From: an uncultured Bryobacteraceae bacterium
GTDB taxonomy: Bacteria > Acidobacteriota > Terriglobia > Bryobacterales > Bryobacteraceae
Reading direction: 5' to 3'
Length of the DNA stretch: 64,000 nucleotides
NCBI GenBank assembly: GCA_937920635.1
Contig: CAKZUE010000046.1
Span: 26,101-90,100 of the forward strand
A model generated the notes under the pieces. The model saw only the letters and a list, made by a program, of their open reading frames with translations. It was not told the DNA's origin and did not search any database. Positions 16,930-26,295 of this stretch are shown here, piece by piece. Numbering within the stretch: the stretch's first letter is position 1; each line of letters begins with the position of its first letter. The translations under genes were made by a program, and so were the position numbers.

Positions 16930-18084
16930 ATGGGGCGCGGTGCACTTTCTTTCTTGTTGCTGCTGCTGGCTCTCGGCGGCTGCCGCAGCGGCACGGAATC
17001 GTCCCTCACACGCGCCCATCGGAAAGCCACTGAGGCCGACGACGCCGCGCGTTTCCTGGCAGGATTGCCGGGACGCGGCACCAGCCCGTTCAAGATCCAT
17101 GAATCCGATCCCGCATGGCGCGAGCACAGCCGCCGCCTGGACGCCATGTTCGCCGATTTCCGCGAACGCCGCGCGCCGCAAATGCGTGAGTTCGCGCGCT
17201 TGGAGCTGAGCCGCCGCGAAGATCTGGCCTGTCCGGTGTTCTACCCGTTTTCCGGCGCCGACGCGCTCACCCTGCTCAGCTTTTTCCCCGGCCGCAAGAC
17301 GTACGTCATGGCGGCGCTGGAACCGCCGGGCCGGGTGCCGCTGGCGCGGGAGATGCCGGCTGATGCCCTGCCCCGCCTGTTGCCGCCTCTGGCTTCGACG
17401 CTGGAATCCCTGCTGCACAAAAGCTTCTTCGTCACCCGTGAAATGGACCGCCAGTTGCGCGGACAGGCTGCCGATGGCGTCGCGCAGCCGCTGTTGATCC
17501 AGTTGGCGCGCGCCGGCTACGTCATCACAGGGGTCGAATACATCACTCTCGACGGGCGCGGCAGACCGGCCTCGCGCCATCAGGACGTGCGCCGCGCCCA
17601 GGGGGGAGGAAACCGGGGCCTCCGCCTGGACCTGCTCGCACCGGACGCCGGCCGTCCGGCCGAGCTGTATTACTTCTCGCTCAACCTGGACGACGCCCAT
17701 ATGCGCCGCAATGAGGAGTTTGCCACGTTCGTATCCTCGCTTGGCCCCGTCTGCACCATGCTGAAGGCAACGTCGTACATGTTGCACGACGCGAATTTCT
17801 CCAGGATCCGCTCGCTGATCCTCGACCGGTCCGCGCTCATCCTCCAGGACGATACCGGCATCCCCTGGCGGATGCTCTCCGCGGGCAGGTTTGACGTCCA
17901 GTTGTTCGGCGATTACGAGAAGCCTTACGGCAAGCCGTTCGGGTTCCGCCTCCAGCGCGATCTGCGCGCCGCATACGACAACCCGCAGAGCCGCGTCAAG
18001 CCGCTGAAGTTCCGCATCGGGTACGGAGCCGGCAAGGTGGCTTCCAATCTTCAGCTCGCCCGCCGTAAAGGCGGCCGCTCCTGA
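16930..18084 (+). CDS. Uncharacterised lipoprotein with a YPFSGxD motif
   Basis: Predicted lipoprotein of 384 residues: the leader MGRGALSFLLLLLALGGC ends in a lipobox (LGGC). The mature part carries 'CPVFYPFSGADALTLLSFFPGRKTY', a segment I recall from conserved bacterial hypotheticals. Other marks are 'SFFVTREMD' and a C-terminal 'MLHDANFS...RSLIL' block. No enzyme motif is evident. GGAGG at 16915-16919 sits 10 nt before the ATG. It ends one base from the convergent DUF4097 gene. Confidence 0.7.
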   Translation: MGRGALSFLLLLLALGGCRSGTESSLTRAHRKATEADDAARFLAGLPGRGTSPFKIHESDPAWREHSRRLDAMFADFRERRAPQMREFARLELSRREDLACPVFYPFSGADALTLLSFFPGRKTYVMAALEPPGRVPLAREMPADALPRLLPPLASTLESLLHKSFFVTREMDRQLRGQAADGVAQPLLIQLARAGYVITGVEYITLDGRGRPASRHQDVRRAQGGGNRGLRLDLLAPDAGRPAELYYFSLNLDDAHMRRNEEFATFVSSLGPVCTMLKATSYMLHDANFSRIRSLILDRSALILQDDTGIPWRMLSAGRFDVQLFGDYEKPYGKPFGFRLQRDLRAAYDNPQSRVKPLKFRIGYGAGKVASNLQLARRKGGRS

Positions 18085-18085
18085 C

Positions 18086-19018
18086 TCAGCGCCGCACGAT
18101 GCGGATGGAGCCGTTCGACGACGTCAGCTCGATCCGCTCTCCGCCCGCGCCCAGCCGCCCTTCCAGGCGGTTCTTGCCGAAGTCCCGCGCCGCCACTTCG
18201 TAATCGCTGGAGACGCGCCCGTTGCTGGTGGCTGCGCGCAGGTCCGCATTCACGCCCGGCGGCAACGCCAGCGTGATGGAGGCGTTCGAGGTCGTGATGC
18301 GCAGAGGGTTCCGCGCCCAGCGGTCCATCTTCACGCTGATGGAGCCGTTGGAGCTGCGGAACACGAGCGGCGCCCCTTCCTGCGGCTCCGCGATGTCGGC
18401 GTCGATCTGGCCGTTGGAGGTCTCCACGTCGGCGGTGCCGCGCAGTCCGCTGACGCGGATGCGCCCGTTGGATGTGCGCGCCGTCATCGCGCCGCTCACT
18501 TTGTCCAGTTCCACCGCGCCATTGGAAGTGCGCGCCGCCCACTCGCCTTTCACGTCCCACGCCTGCACCTTCCCGTTGGAGGTGGTGACCTTTCCGCTGC
18601 CTTCCAGTGATTCCAGCGTCACCTGTCCGTTCGACGTCCGCGCCTCTTCCAGAATCAGCCTGTGCGGCACACGGACCGCGATGCTGGCGCCGCAGTTGCA
18701 GCTGCCTTCCGGACGCCGCACGCGCACGCGCAGCGATTGGCCGTCGGCCACCACATCCACGTCCATCCTGTCGAGCACTTCCTGCCGCGAGGCGTACTTC
18801 ACCACCTCCACGGACGCCTCTTCGCGGTCCCACCCGCGGATCTCGATGGGGCCGTTGAAAGTCTCCAGCGTCACCCGGCCGCCGCTGGCAAGCTTCTCAG
18901 TCGTCGAATAGGGCTCTTTGAAGCGCTGCATCGCGCCCCAGTCGGAAGGATCCACCCAGTCGCAGCCGGCCAGGACCATCATTCCGGCCAGCAAGGCAAT
19001 CAGGAGGCTTTTGCGCAT
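18086..19018 (-). CDS. DUF4097-family lipoprotein with TSNG repeats
   Basis: Lipoprotein of 310 residues; lipobox 'VLAGC' with Cys19. The mature protein is a run of beta strands with at least nine copies of [RT][TS]SN[GA]-x-[VI], one per roughly 20-25 residues. This is the repeat signature of DUF4097/adhesin-like right-handed beta-helix proteins. Two cysteines in 'GSCNCG' could form a disulfide. The ATG 19018 is preceded by TGAGGAG. Members are often tied to cell-envelope stress operons, but no anti-sigma factor or sensor is adjacent here. The function is unknown. Confidence 0.8.
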   Translation of the reverse strand: MRKSLLIALLAGMMVLAGCDWVDPSDWGAMQRFKEPYSTTEKLASGGRVTLETFNGPIEIRGWDREEASVEVVKYASRQEVLDRMDVDVVADGQSLRVRVRRPEGSCNCGASIAVRVPHRLILEEARTSNGQVTLESLEGSGKVTTSNGKVQAWDVKGEWAARTSNGAVELDKVSGAMTARTSNGRIRVSGLRGTADVETSNGQIDADIAEPQEGAPLVFRSSNGSISVKMDRWARNPLRITTSNASITLALPPGVNADLRAATSNGRVSSDYEVAARDFGKNRLEGRLGAGGERIELTSSNGSIRIVRR

Positions 19019-19074
19019 CAGTAACTCCTCACGAAGCCTATTACGGATCGGAATGGCCGAAAGTTCCCCCATGC

Positions 19075-19080
19075 TAGCCT
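19075..19080 (+). promoter_or_regulatory. TAGCCT box 7 nt before pyruvate carboxylase
   Basis: TAGCCTG ends seven bases before ATG 19088 and no Shine-Dalgarno is present. It has the same layout as at purE. Confidence 0.45.
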
Positions 19081-19087
19081 GATTCAC

Positions 19088-22000
19088 ATGAAGAAATTGA
19101 TGGCCCTCAACCGGGGCGAGATCGCGATCCGCATTTTCCGCGCCGCCAACGAGCTGGGCCTGTCGACCGTCGCCATCTACAGCCAGGAGGACCGCCTCAG
19201 TCTCCACCGCTTCAAGGCCGATGAAGCCTACCTCGTCGGCCAGGGGCTCGGCCCCGTGCAGGCGTATCTCGACATCGGCGGCATCGTCGGGCTGGCGAAG
19301 GAGAAGGGCGTTGACGCAATCCATCCCGGCTACGGCTTCCTGAGCGAAAACCCGCAACTGGCTCGCGCCTGCGCCGCAGCGGGCATCACCTTCATCGGGC
19401 CCAGCGCGGAGCTGCTCGAGCAGCTCGGCGACAAGACCGCGGCCCGCCGCCTGGCCCGGGAGGCCCAGGTGCCCACGTTGGCCGGCACGGACCGCCCCGT
19501 GCGCACCGTCGAGCAGGCGCGCCGCGCCGCTGAAACGGCGGGCTATCCGCTGATCCTGAAAGCGGCCTTCGGCGGCGGCGGCCGCGGCATGCGGATCGTG
19601 CACCGCTCTGAAGATCTCGAACCCCGCTTCCACGAGGCCAGCCAGGAGGCTCATGCCGCCTTCGGCAACGGCGCCCTGTTCATCGAGCGCTACATCCGCC
19701 ACGCCAAGCACATCGAGGTCCAGATCCTCGGCGACACCCACGGCCATCTCGTCCACCTGTGGGAGCGCGACTGCTCCGTGCAGCGCCGCCACCAGAAAAT
19801 CGTCGAGATCGCGCCCGCCTTCAGCCTCGATCCGTCCCTCCGCCGCGAGCTCTGCGAAGCCGCCGTGCGCCTGTGCCGCCACGCCGGCTACTACTCGGCA
19901 GGCACCGTCGAGTTCCTCGTCGACGCCGATTCCGGCGAGTGGTTCTTCATCGAAGTCAATCCGCGCATCCAGGTGGAGCACACCGTCACCGAGGTCGTCA
20001 CCGGCATCGACATCGTGCGCGCGCAGATCCAGGTGGCGCAGGGGCTGGCGCTCCACAGCGCGGAGATGGCGATCCCGCCACAGGAGGAGATCCGAGTCTT
20101 CGGAGCGGCGCTCCAGTGCCGCATCACCACCGAAGATCCATCGAAAAACTTCCTCCCCGACTACGGCCGCATCACCACCTACCGCTCCCCTGCCGGTTTC
20201 GGCATCCGGCTCGACGGCGCATCCGCCTACGGCGGCGCGGTGATCACTCCCTACTACGATTCGCTGCTTGTCAAGATCACCGCCTGGGGCAACGACTTCC
20301 GCACGGCCTGCCAGCGCATGGACCGTTGCTTGCGGGAATTCCGCATCCGCGGCGTCAAAACCAATATTCCGTTTCTGGAAAACGTGGTCAATCATCCAGC
20401 TTTTCAGACGGGAAAAGCGACCACCACTTTTCTTGAAAATGCGCCGGAATTATTCCGCTTCCGGCTGCGCCAGGACCGCGCCACACGCCTGCTCGGCTAC
20501 CTGGCCGAGACCGCCGTCAACGGCAATCCGGAGATGGCGCGGCGCCGCCCGCCGGACTCCGTCCGCCAGCCGCCGCTGCCCCCGCACAACCCGGCGCCGC
20601 CGCCGCCCGGCACGCGCCAGAAGCTGCTCGAGCTGGGGCCGGAAGCCTTCGCGCAATGGGTGCTGAAGCAGAAGCGGCTGCTGCTGACCGACACGACGAT
20701 GCGCGACGCCCATCAGTCGTTGATGGCGACGCGGATGCGCACCTATGACATGCTCGCCATCGCGAACTTCTACTCTCACTCGCTCGCCGGCCTGTTTTCG
20801 CTCGAGATGTGGGGCGGCGCCACGTTCGACGTCGCCATGCGCTTCCTGCTGGAAGATCCGTGGGTGCGGCTGCAAAAGCTCCGCCGCGAGATCCCGAACA
20901 TCTGCCTCCAGATGCTTCTCCGGGCCTCGAACGCTGTCGGCTACACGGCGTATCCGGACAACGCCGTGCGGCGATTTGTGGAGGTTGCGGCGCAGGAGGG
21001 CATCGACATCTTCCGCATCTTCGATTCGCTGAACTGGCTGCCCAACATGAAAGTGGCGATGGAGGCCGTGCGGCGGACGAATGCCGTCTGCGAGGCCGCC
21101 ATCTGCTACACGGGCGACATCCTCGACCCCCGCCGCGACAAGTATCCTCTGGGCTATTACACCCGCCTGGCGAAAGAACTGGAAAAGATGGGCGCGCACA
21201 TGCTCGCCATCAAGGACATGGCCGGCCTCGTCAAGCCCTATGCCGCCTACAAGCTGGTCAAGGCCCTGAAGGAGGAGACGGGGCTCCCCATCCATTTCCA
21301 TACGCACGACACCTCGGGACTCAACGCCGCCTCCATCCTCAAGGCCGCCGAGGCGGGCGCCGACATCGCCGACGCCGCCATTTCGTCGATGAGCGGCTCG
21401 ACGTCGCAGCCAAACCTGAATTCCCTTGTGGCTGCGCTCCAGCACGACCCTCGCCGCGCCACGGGCCTCGATTTCGACGCCCTGAACCGTTGCTCTGACT
21501 ACTGGGAACAGGTGCGCCTGAACTATGCGCCCTTCGATACCGCGCCCCGCTCCGGCACGGCCGACGTCTACCTGCACGAGATGCCCGGCGGACAGTACAC
21601 CAACCTGCGCGAGCAGGCAGAAAGCCTCGGCCTCGGCCACCGCTGGCCCGAGATCGCGCGGATGTACGCCGACGTCAACCACGCCTTTGGCGACATCGTC
21701 AAGGTGACCCCGTCCTCGAAAGTGGTCGGCGACATGGCGCTGTTTCTGATTCAACACGGCATGACGGTGAAGGAATTCGAAAATCTTGGGCCGAATCACT
21801 CGCTGAACATCCCGAATTCCGTCGTGGAAATGTTCGAGGGCGCGCTCGGCGAGCCGGAAGGCGGGTGGCCGCCGAAGATCGCATCCGTGATTCTCAAAGG
21901 CAGGAAGCCGCGGCGCGGGCGCCCCGGCGCACGCCTCAAGCCGGTCGACTGGGAGGAAACACGCGCGGCGATCGAAAAAAAGACGGGCCACAAGCCCTCA

Positions 22001-22537
22001 GAGACCGACCTGCTCAGCTATGTGATGTACCCGGACGTGTACCTGAAGTTCGACAAGGCGCGCGCCGCTTACGGCGATCTCACCGTGCTGCCCTCGCCTG
22101 CGTTTTTCTATGGCCTCAAACCGGGCGAAGAGATCACCGTGGACATCGAGCCGGGCAAGGCGCTGGTCATCAAGTACACCGCCACCGGCGACCCTCACCC
22201 GGATGGCACCCGCACGGTCTTCTTCGAACTCAACGGCCAGCCGCGCGAGATCACCGTGCGCGACCGCCACATCAAGGCGGAGGGCAAGGCCCAGCCCAAG
22301 GCCGATCCGGCCAAAGAGGGCCACGTCGGCGCCCCCATCCCCGGCGCCGTCACGTCGATCGCCGTCGAACTGAACCAGGCGGTGAAAAAGGGCGACAAGC
22401 TGCTCGTGCTGGAGGCGATGAAGATGCAGACCACCGTTTACGCTCCCATCGCCGGCAAGGTGGCCGAGCGCCACGTCAGCCTCGGCCAGACCGTCGAGCC
22501 GAAGGATCTCCTGCTGGTCATCACTCCGGTATCCTGA
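19088..22537 (+). CDS. pyc: Pyruvate carboxylase, single-chain
   Basis: ATP- and biotin-dependent carboxylation of pyruvate to oxaloacetate (anaplerosis, gluconeogenesis); 1149 residues, full length. Biotin carboxylase covers about 1-450 ('LNRGEIAIRIFRAANELG', 'AFGGGGRGMRIV', 'FIEVNPRIQVEHTVTE'). Carboxyltransferase covers about 530-1000 ('TDTTMRDAHQSLMATRMRT', 'IKDMAGL', 'FHTHDTSG' with the metal His pair). The C-terminal biotinyl domain has 'EAMKMQT' with Lys1112 as the biotin site. A Pro-rich linker near 490-510 joins the halves. All catalytic segments are intact. Confidence 0.96.
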   Translation: MKKLMALNRGEIAIRIFRAANELGLSTVAIYSQEDRLSLHRFKADEAYLVGQGLGPVQAYLDIGGIVGLAKEKGVDAIHPGYGFLSENPQLARACAAAGITFIGPSAELLEQLGDKTAARRLAREAQVPTLAGTDRPVRTVEQARRAAETAGYPLILKAAFGGGGRGMRIVHRSEDLEPRFHEASQEAHAAFGNGALFIERYIRHAKHIEVQILGDTHGHLVHLWERDCSVQRRHQKIVEIAPAFSLDPSLRRELCEAAVRLCRHAGYYSAGTVEFLVDADSGEWFFIEVNPRIQVEHTVTEVVTGIDIVRAQIQVAQGLALHSAEMAIPPQEEIRVFGAALQCRITTEDPSKNFLPDYGRITTYRSPAGFGIRLDGASAYGGAVITPYYDSLLVKITAWGNDFRTACQRMDRCLREFRIRGVKTNIPFLENVVNHPAFQTGKATTTFLENAPELFRFRLRQDRATRLLGYLAETAVNGNPEMARRRPPDSVRQPPLPPHNPAPPPPGTRQKLLELGPEAFAQWVLKQKRLLLTDTTMRDAHQSLMATRMRTYDMLAIANFYSHSLAGLFSLEMWGGATFDVAMRFLLEDPWVRLQKLRREIPNICLQMLLRASNAVGYTAYPDNAVRRFVEVAAQEGIDIFRIFDSLNWLPNMKVAMEAVRRTNAVCEAAICYTGDILDPRRDKYPLGYYTRLAKELEKMGAHMLAIKDMAGLVKPYAAYKLVKALKEETGLPIHFHTHDTSGLNAASILKAAEAGADIADAAISSMSGSTSQPNLNSLVAALQHDPRRATGLDFDALNRCSDYWEQVRLNYAPFDTAPRSGTADVYLHEMPGGQYTNLREQAESLGLGHRWPEIARMYADVNHAFGDIVKVTPSSKVVGDMALFLIQHGMTVKEFENLGPNHSLNIPNSVVEMFEGALGEPEGGWPPKIASVILKGRKPRRGRPGARLKPVDWEETRAAIEKKTGHKPSETDLLSYVMYPDVYLKFDKARAAYGDLTVLPSPAFFYGLKPGEEITVDIEPGKALVIKYTATGDPHPDGTRTVFFELNGQPREITVRDRHIKAEGKAQPKADPAKEGHVGAPIPGAVTSIAVELNQAVKKGDKLLVLEAMKMQTTVYAPIAGKVAERHVSLGQTVEPKDLLLVITPVS
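22530..22535 (+). promoter_or_regulatory. TATCCT box overlapping the pyc stop, before the oxidoreductase
   Basis: TATCCTG lies at the very end of pyc, ten bases ahead of ATG 22546. It would give the oxidoreductase its own very short-leader transcript. Confidence 0.35.
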
Positions 22538-22545
22538 TAGGCGCC

Positions 22546-23817
22546 ATGCGCGCCACCAGACGTTTCTTCCTCAGCGCGGCCGCCGCCGGCCTGGCTGCCG
22601 CCCGCGCACAGACCGCGCCCAGCGACCGCATCCGCGTCGGCTTCATCGGCTGCGGCGGCATGGGTTCGGGCCGCATCCGCCACTTTCTCGGTCATCCCGA
22701 TGTCGAGGCCGCCGCGGTCTGCGACGTCGACCGCACTCATCTGGACCGCGCCGCCGCGCTTGTGGAATCGCTGCGCGGCCGCAAGCCGGAGACCTACGGC
22801 GATTTCCGCCGGGTGCTCGACCGCAACGATATCGATGCTGTGATGATCGCCACCCCCGATCACTGGCACGCCCTGCCGGCCATTCTCGCCTGCCAGGCGG
22901 GCAAGGACGTCTTCGTCGAAAAACCGTTCTCCTATTCGATTGGCGAAGGGCGCCGGATGGTGGAGGCCGCGCGCCGCCACGCGCGCGTCACCCAGATGGG
23001 CAACCATATTCACAACGACCTGCCCAATTACCGGCGGGTGGTGGAACTGGTCCGGTCGGGAAATCTCGGCAAAATCGCGCGCGTGCATTGCGGCCTGCGC
23101 TCGAACGAGAAATCCATCGGTTCGCCCCCCGACGGGCCGCCCCCGCCGGAACTGGACTACGATTTCTGGCTCGGGCCGGCGCCGAAGCGGCCCTATAATC
23201 CCAACCGGTCGCACCTTCGTTTCCGCTATTTCTGGGACTATTCCGGCGGTGTTTTTGCCGATTTCTGGTGCCATTTCGCCGATGTGGCGTACTGGGCCCT
23301 GGACCTTCGCGCGCCGCGCTCGGTGAGCGCCGCCGGGGGCCGCTGGCTCGCGGAAGACAACGCCGAGACGCCGGATGTCTTCGAAGCCGTGTTCGAATAC
23401 CCAGGTCCCGTGCTGCTCACCTGGACGCAACACCCGCAGGGCCGGCCGGGCTTCGAGCACATGGGCAGTTGCGTCATCTTCGAGGGCACGGAGGCGACGC
23501 TCGTGACCAACTACTCGAAGCACGAGGTGTGGGTGAAGGGCAGGCTCGCCCCTGATTTTCCCCGTCCCGAGCCGTCCATTCCCGACTCGCCCGGCCACAT
23601 CCGCGAGTTTCTCGACGCCATCCGTTCGCGCAACACGCAGACAACTTGCAACTTTGAGTACTCCCACCGCCTGAACAAGGGTGCGATGCTGGCCAACATC
23701 GCCTTCCGAACCGGCGCGCGGCTGGAGTGGGACGACGGGCGGGAGCGGATCACCAACCACAAAGCGGCCAACGGCTTCCTCACGCGGCGCTACCGGAAGC
23801 CCTGGAAGCTCGCCTGA
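22546..23817 (+). CDS. Tat-exported Gfo/Idh/MocA-family oxidoreductase
   Basis: NAD(P)-dependent sugar oxidoreductase of 423 residues with a twin-arginine leader (MRATRRFFLSAAAAG, R5-R6) predicting folded export. The Rossmann 'IGCGGMGSGRI' follows the signal, then 'IATPDHWHALPA' and 'VFVEKPF', the EKP lysine being the usual catalytic or cofactor residue. The C-terminal half carries 'WLGPAPKRPYNP' and 'WDYSGGVFADFWCH', typical of the secreted group common in Acidobacteriota and Planctomycetota. Substrate unknown. It begins 8 bp after pyc. Confidence 0.85.
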   Translation: MRATRRFFLSAAAAGLAAARAQTAPSDRIRVGFIGCGGMGSGRIRHFLGHPDVEAAAVCDVDRTHLDRAAALVESLRGRKPETYGDFRRVLDRNDIDAVMIATPDHWHALPAILACQAGKDVFVEKPFSYSIGEGRRMVEAARRHARVTQMGNHIHNDLPNYRRVVELVRSGNLGKIARVHCGLRSNEKSIGSPPDGPPPPELDYDFWLGPAPKRPYNPNRSHLRFRYFWDYSGGVFADFWCHFADVAYWALDLRAPRSVSAAGGRWLAEDNAETPDVFEAVFEYPGPVLLTWTQHPQGRPGFEHMGSCVIFEGTEATLVTNYSKHEVWVKGRLAPDFPRPEPSIPDSPGHIREFLDAIRSRNTQTTCNFEYSHRLNKGAMLANIAFRTGARLEWDDGRERITNHKAANGFLTRRYRKPWKLA

Positions 23818-23877
23818 CTGCGTTTCTCCTCAAATCTTCATTCCGCGGCCCGATATGAAGCGTGAGGTCGCAACCGT

Positions 23878-24282
23878 ATGGCTTTTGTCGATTGGAAACC
23901 CGAATACAGCGTCGGTCACATGGAGATCGACCAACAGCACCGGAAACTGGTGGACATCATCAATCACCTGCATGATTCGATGAAGCTCGGCGGCAAGCCC
24001 GAGGATCTGATGCGGATCATGAACGATCTGGTGAATTACACCCGGTATCACTTCGCCCATGAAGAGAAGCTGATGCAGCAGGCGGGCTACCCCGACCTCG
24101 CCAATCACCAGCGGGTGCACCGGGCGATGGTGGAGCAGGTGGAGAAATTCCGCCGCGAAGCCGGCAACACGCGCACGGGCTTTTCGATCAAGCTGATGGG
24201 CTTTCTGAAAAACTGGCTCACCGATCACATCATGGGCACGGACCAGAAATACGCGCCCACTCTGAAATCCGTGAAGGTCTGA
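23878..24282 (+). CDS. Bacteriohemerythrin
   Basis: Di-iron O2-binding protein of 134 residues, single domain. All seven ligands can be placed: H21, H58, E62, H77, H81, H117 and D122 (motifs HFAHE, HQRVH, HIMGTD). It may store or shuttle O2 or sense it in microoxic soil habitats. GTGAGGT at 23863-23869 precedes ATG 23878. It has no fused signalling domain and no neighbour that specifies its role. Confidence 0.92.
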   Translation: MAFVDWKPEYSVGHMEIDQQHRKLVDIINHLHDSMKLGGKPEDLMRIMNDLVNYTRYHFAHEEKLMQQAGYPDLANHQRVHRAMVEQVEKFRREAGNTRTGFSIKLMGFLKNWLTDHIMGTDQKYAPTLKSVKV

Positions 24283-24370
24283 CGCCGGGCGATCGGGCGC
24301 CGCCGCAAAGCCGTCCGGAATTGACGCAAGGAAGAGCCGCTGCCGTGCTGCGGGAGACCCGGAAAGGCCA

Positions 24371-24400
24371 AAACGTCTGGCAGGATGGGAAACGTCTGGC
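24371..24400 (+). repeat. 11-nt direct repeat upstream of the esterase
   Basis: AAACGTCTGGC is repeated exactly at 24371-24381 and 24390-24400 (19-bp period) in the 141-bp gap after the hemerythrin gene. If transcription starts near 24424, the second copy falls on the -35 region. A tandem regulator site is possible. Confidence 0.45.
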
Positions 24401-24423
24401 CAGCAAAAGTCATCCTATAGGCA

Positions 24424-26295
24424 ATGGCTCTTTCCGGCGCCGCCGATTCCCTGGAGTCCGCCTCGCAGATGCGCCGGTTTTCCCGCATCCTGGCAGGCTG
24501 TTCTGGGGCGCTTGTCCTGCTGGCTGCGCTGCCGGTTTTCGCCGCCTCTGCGCCTCCTGACCCGCGGGACTCGATCAACATCCACTCCAAGACGCAGTTC
24601 ACGCCGCGGCTGTACATGGATCGAACAATATGGGAGTCGCGCAAGGAGGCGCTGCGACGGCAGATCCTGGTCTCCGCGGGGCTTTGGCCCATGCAGCCGC
24701 GCGGACCGGTGCCCGTGCACCGGTTTGGGAGAACCGCCAAGGGACCCTACATTGTGGAGAAGATCGCTCTGGAGACGCTGCCGGGCTTCCTGGTCGGCGC
24801 GAACCTCTATATGCCCGCGAAACTCCAGCGGTCCGCTCCCGCTGTGCTGGTGGCGCACGGGCACTGGAGGTACGGGCGGACGCACCATGCCGAAGACTAT
24901 TCCGTGCCGGCGCTGTGCGCCAACCTCGCCGCGCAGGGTTTCGTCGTGCTCGCCTGGGACATGGTGGGCTACGAAGACACCCGGCAATTGCCTCACAATT
25001 TCGGCGATGCGGCGGAAGAATTGGCGTGGCTTTTTACGCCTTTCAGCCTGCAATTATGGAATGCGATCCGCGCCCTGGACTTTGTGGAATCGCTCCCCGA
25101 GGTGAACCGGTTCCAGATCGGCATGACCGGAACCTCCGGGGGCGGCACGCAGACGTATCTGCTAGCCGCGGTTGACGAGCGGATCCGCGCCGCCGCACCA
25201 GGCGGGATGGTCTCGGCCACGTTTCAGGGCGACGATGTCTGCGAGATGGCGCCCGGGCTGCGCGTCGGCACCAACAACCTGGAGCTGACTTCGCTGATCG
25301 CGCCGCGCCATCTGCAGTTGGTGGCGGCGACAGGCGACTGGACCCGCAACACGCTCAAAGTGGAGCTGCCCGCGATCCGCTCGGTCTACGCATTGTACCG
25401 GCAGGAGCGCCGCGCGTCGGCGGCGATGATCAACGCCGGCCACAATTGCAACCGCGAGAGCCGCGAGGCGGTCTATGCGTTCTTCCACCGCACGCTGGCG
25501 CGGCGGTTCCTGTACGCAGCCGCGCCGCGCGAAAGCGACACGCTGGCTCTGCCGTCGCGCGACGAACTGCTGATCGGCGCCGCCATGCGCGAGAAGGCGT
25601 CAGCCTCCCGGGACGGGATCTTCGCCGCATGGAAGGAGATGGCGATCGCGCGCACCGCCTCCATGAAGCTGGAGGAATTGCGGGAACGGATGGCAGCCAT
25701 GTTCAACGTATCGATGCCCGCTCAGGTGACCGCGCCGGAGATTATGCCCGAGCTGGTGCTGCTGCGCACGGACACAGGCACGCCGGTCCGGGCGAGGTGG
25801 GTGGCTCCGCCTGCTGCCGAAACGGCTGAATTTGAGATCGCCGTCAGCCCGGAGGGGCTGGCTTGCGCCGACTGCCAGCGGGTGCAGCAAAGCGAGCAGG
25901 CGTCCACCGCCCGGCTCCGGGTGGAGGTCTACCGGGCAGGGGCGCCGCCGCAGCCCTTCCATCTGGAGCGGGCCACGTTCCACCGCACCCCCTTCGCCGA
26001 GCGGGTACAGGACATCCTGGCCTCCATTCGCTACGTCTCCGGCTTCGCCGGAGAAAGGCCGGTCAGGCTCGCCTGCACGGGACTGGCCCGGGCGTGGTGC
26101 CTGCTGGCGGCGGCCGCCGCCCCGCCGGCGATGAACCTCGAGCTGGAGGGCGGCGTTGATGCGAACGCGGCCGCGGGATTGACGGACTATCTCAACCGTC
26201 CCGGCATCGCTTACGCCGGAGGGCTGCCCGTGTTGTTCCGGCTCGCGTCCCGCAACGGTGTGGTGCAGGAACCGGCCGTTACAATGGGGAAGTGA
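24424..26295 (+). CDS. Secreted alpha/beta-hydrolase (acetyl-xylan-esterase-like)
   Basis: Exported esterase-type hydrolase of 623 residues. The leader is clearest from an internal ATG at 24469 (MRRFSRILAGCSGALVLLAALPVFA), which is an alternative start giving 608 residues. The core shows 'VLVAHGHWRYG', the nucleophile elbow 'GTSGGG' (Ser at residue 238 from the first ATG) and a late 'NAGHNCN' His. About 250 further residues after the hydrolase domain form a second region of unknown fold. The family cleaves acyl groups from polysaccharides or small esters, and the true substrate is not visible. The TGA overlaps the downstream HAD start as GTGA. Confidence 0.72.
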   Translation: MALSGAADSLESASQMRRFSRILAGCSGALVLLAALPVFAASAPPDPRDSINIHSKTQFTPRLYMDRTIWESRKEALRRQILVSAGLWPMQPRGPVPVHRFGRTAKGPYIVEKIALETLPGFLVGANLYMPAKLQRSAPAVLVAHGHWRYGRTHHAEDYSVPALCANLAAQGFVVLAWDMVGYEDTRQLPHNFGDAAEELAWLFTPFSLQLWNAIRALDFVESLPEVNRFQIGMTGTSGGGTQTYLLAAVDERIRAAAPGGMVSATFQGDDVCEMAPGLRVGTNNLELTSLIAPRHLQLVAATGDWTRNTLKVELPAIRSVYALYRQERRASAAMINAGHNCNRESREAVYAFFHRTLARRFLYAAAPRESDTLALPSRDELLIGAAMREKASASRDGIFAAWKEMAIARTASMKLEELRERMAAMFNVSMPAQVTAPEIMPELVLLRTDTGTPVRARWVAPPAAETAEFEIAVSPEGLACADCQRVQQSEQASTARLRVEVYRAGAPPQPFHLERATFHRTPFAERVQDILASIRYVSGFAGERPVRLACTGLARAWCLLAAAAAPPAMNLELEGGVDANAAAGLTDYLNRPGIAYAGGLPVLFRLASRNGVVQEPAVTMGK

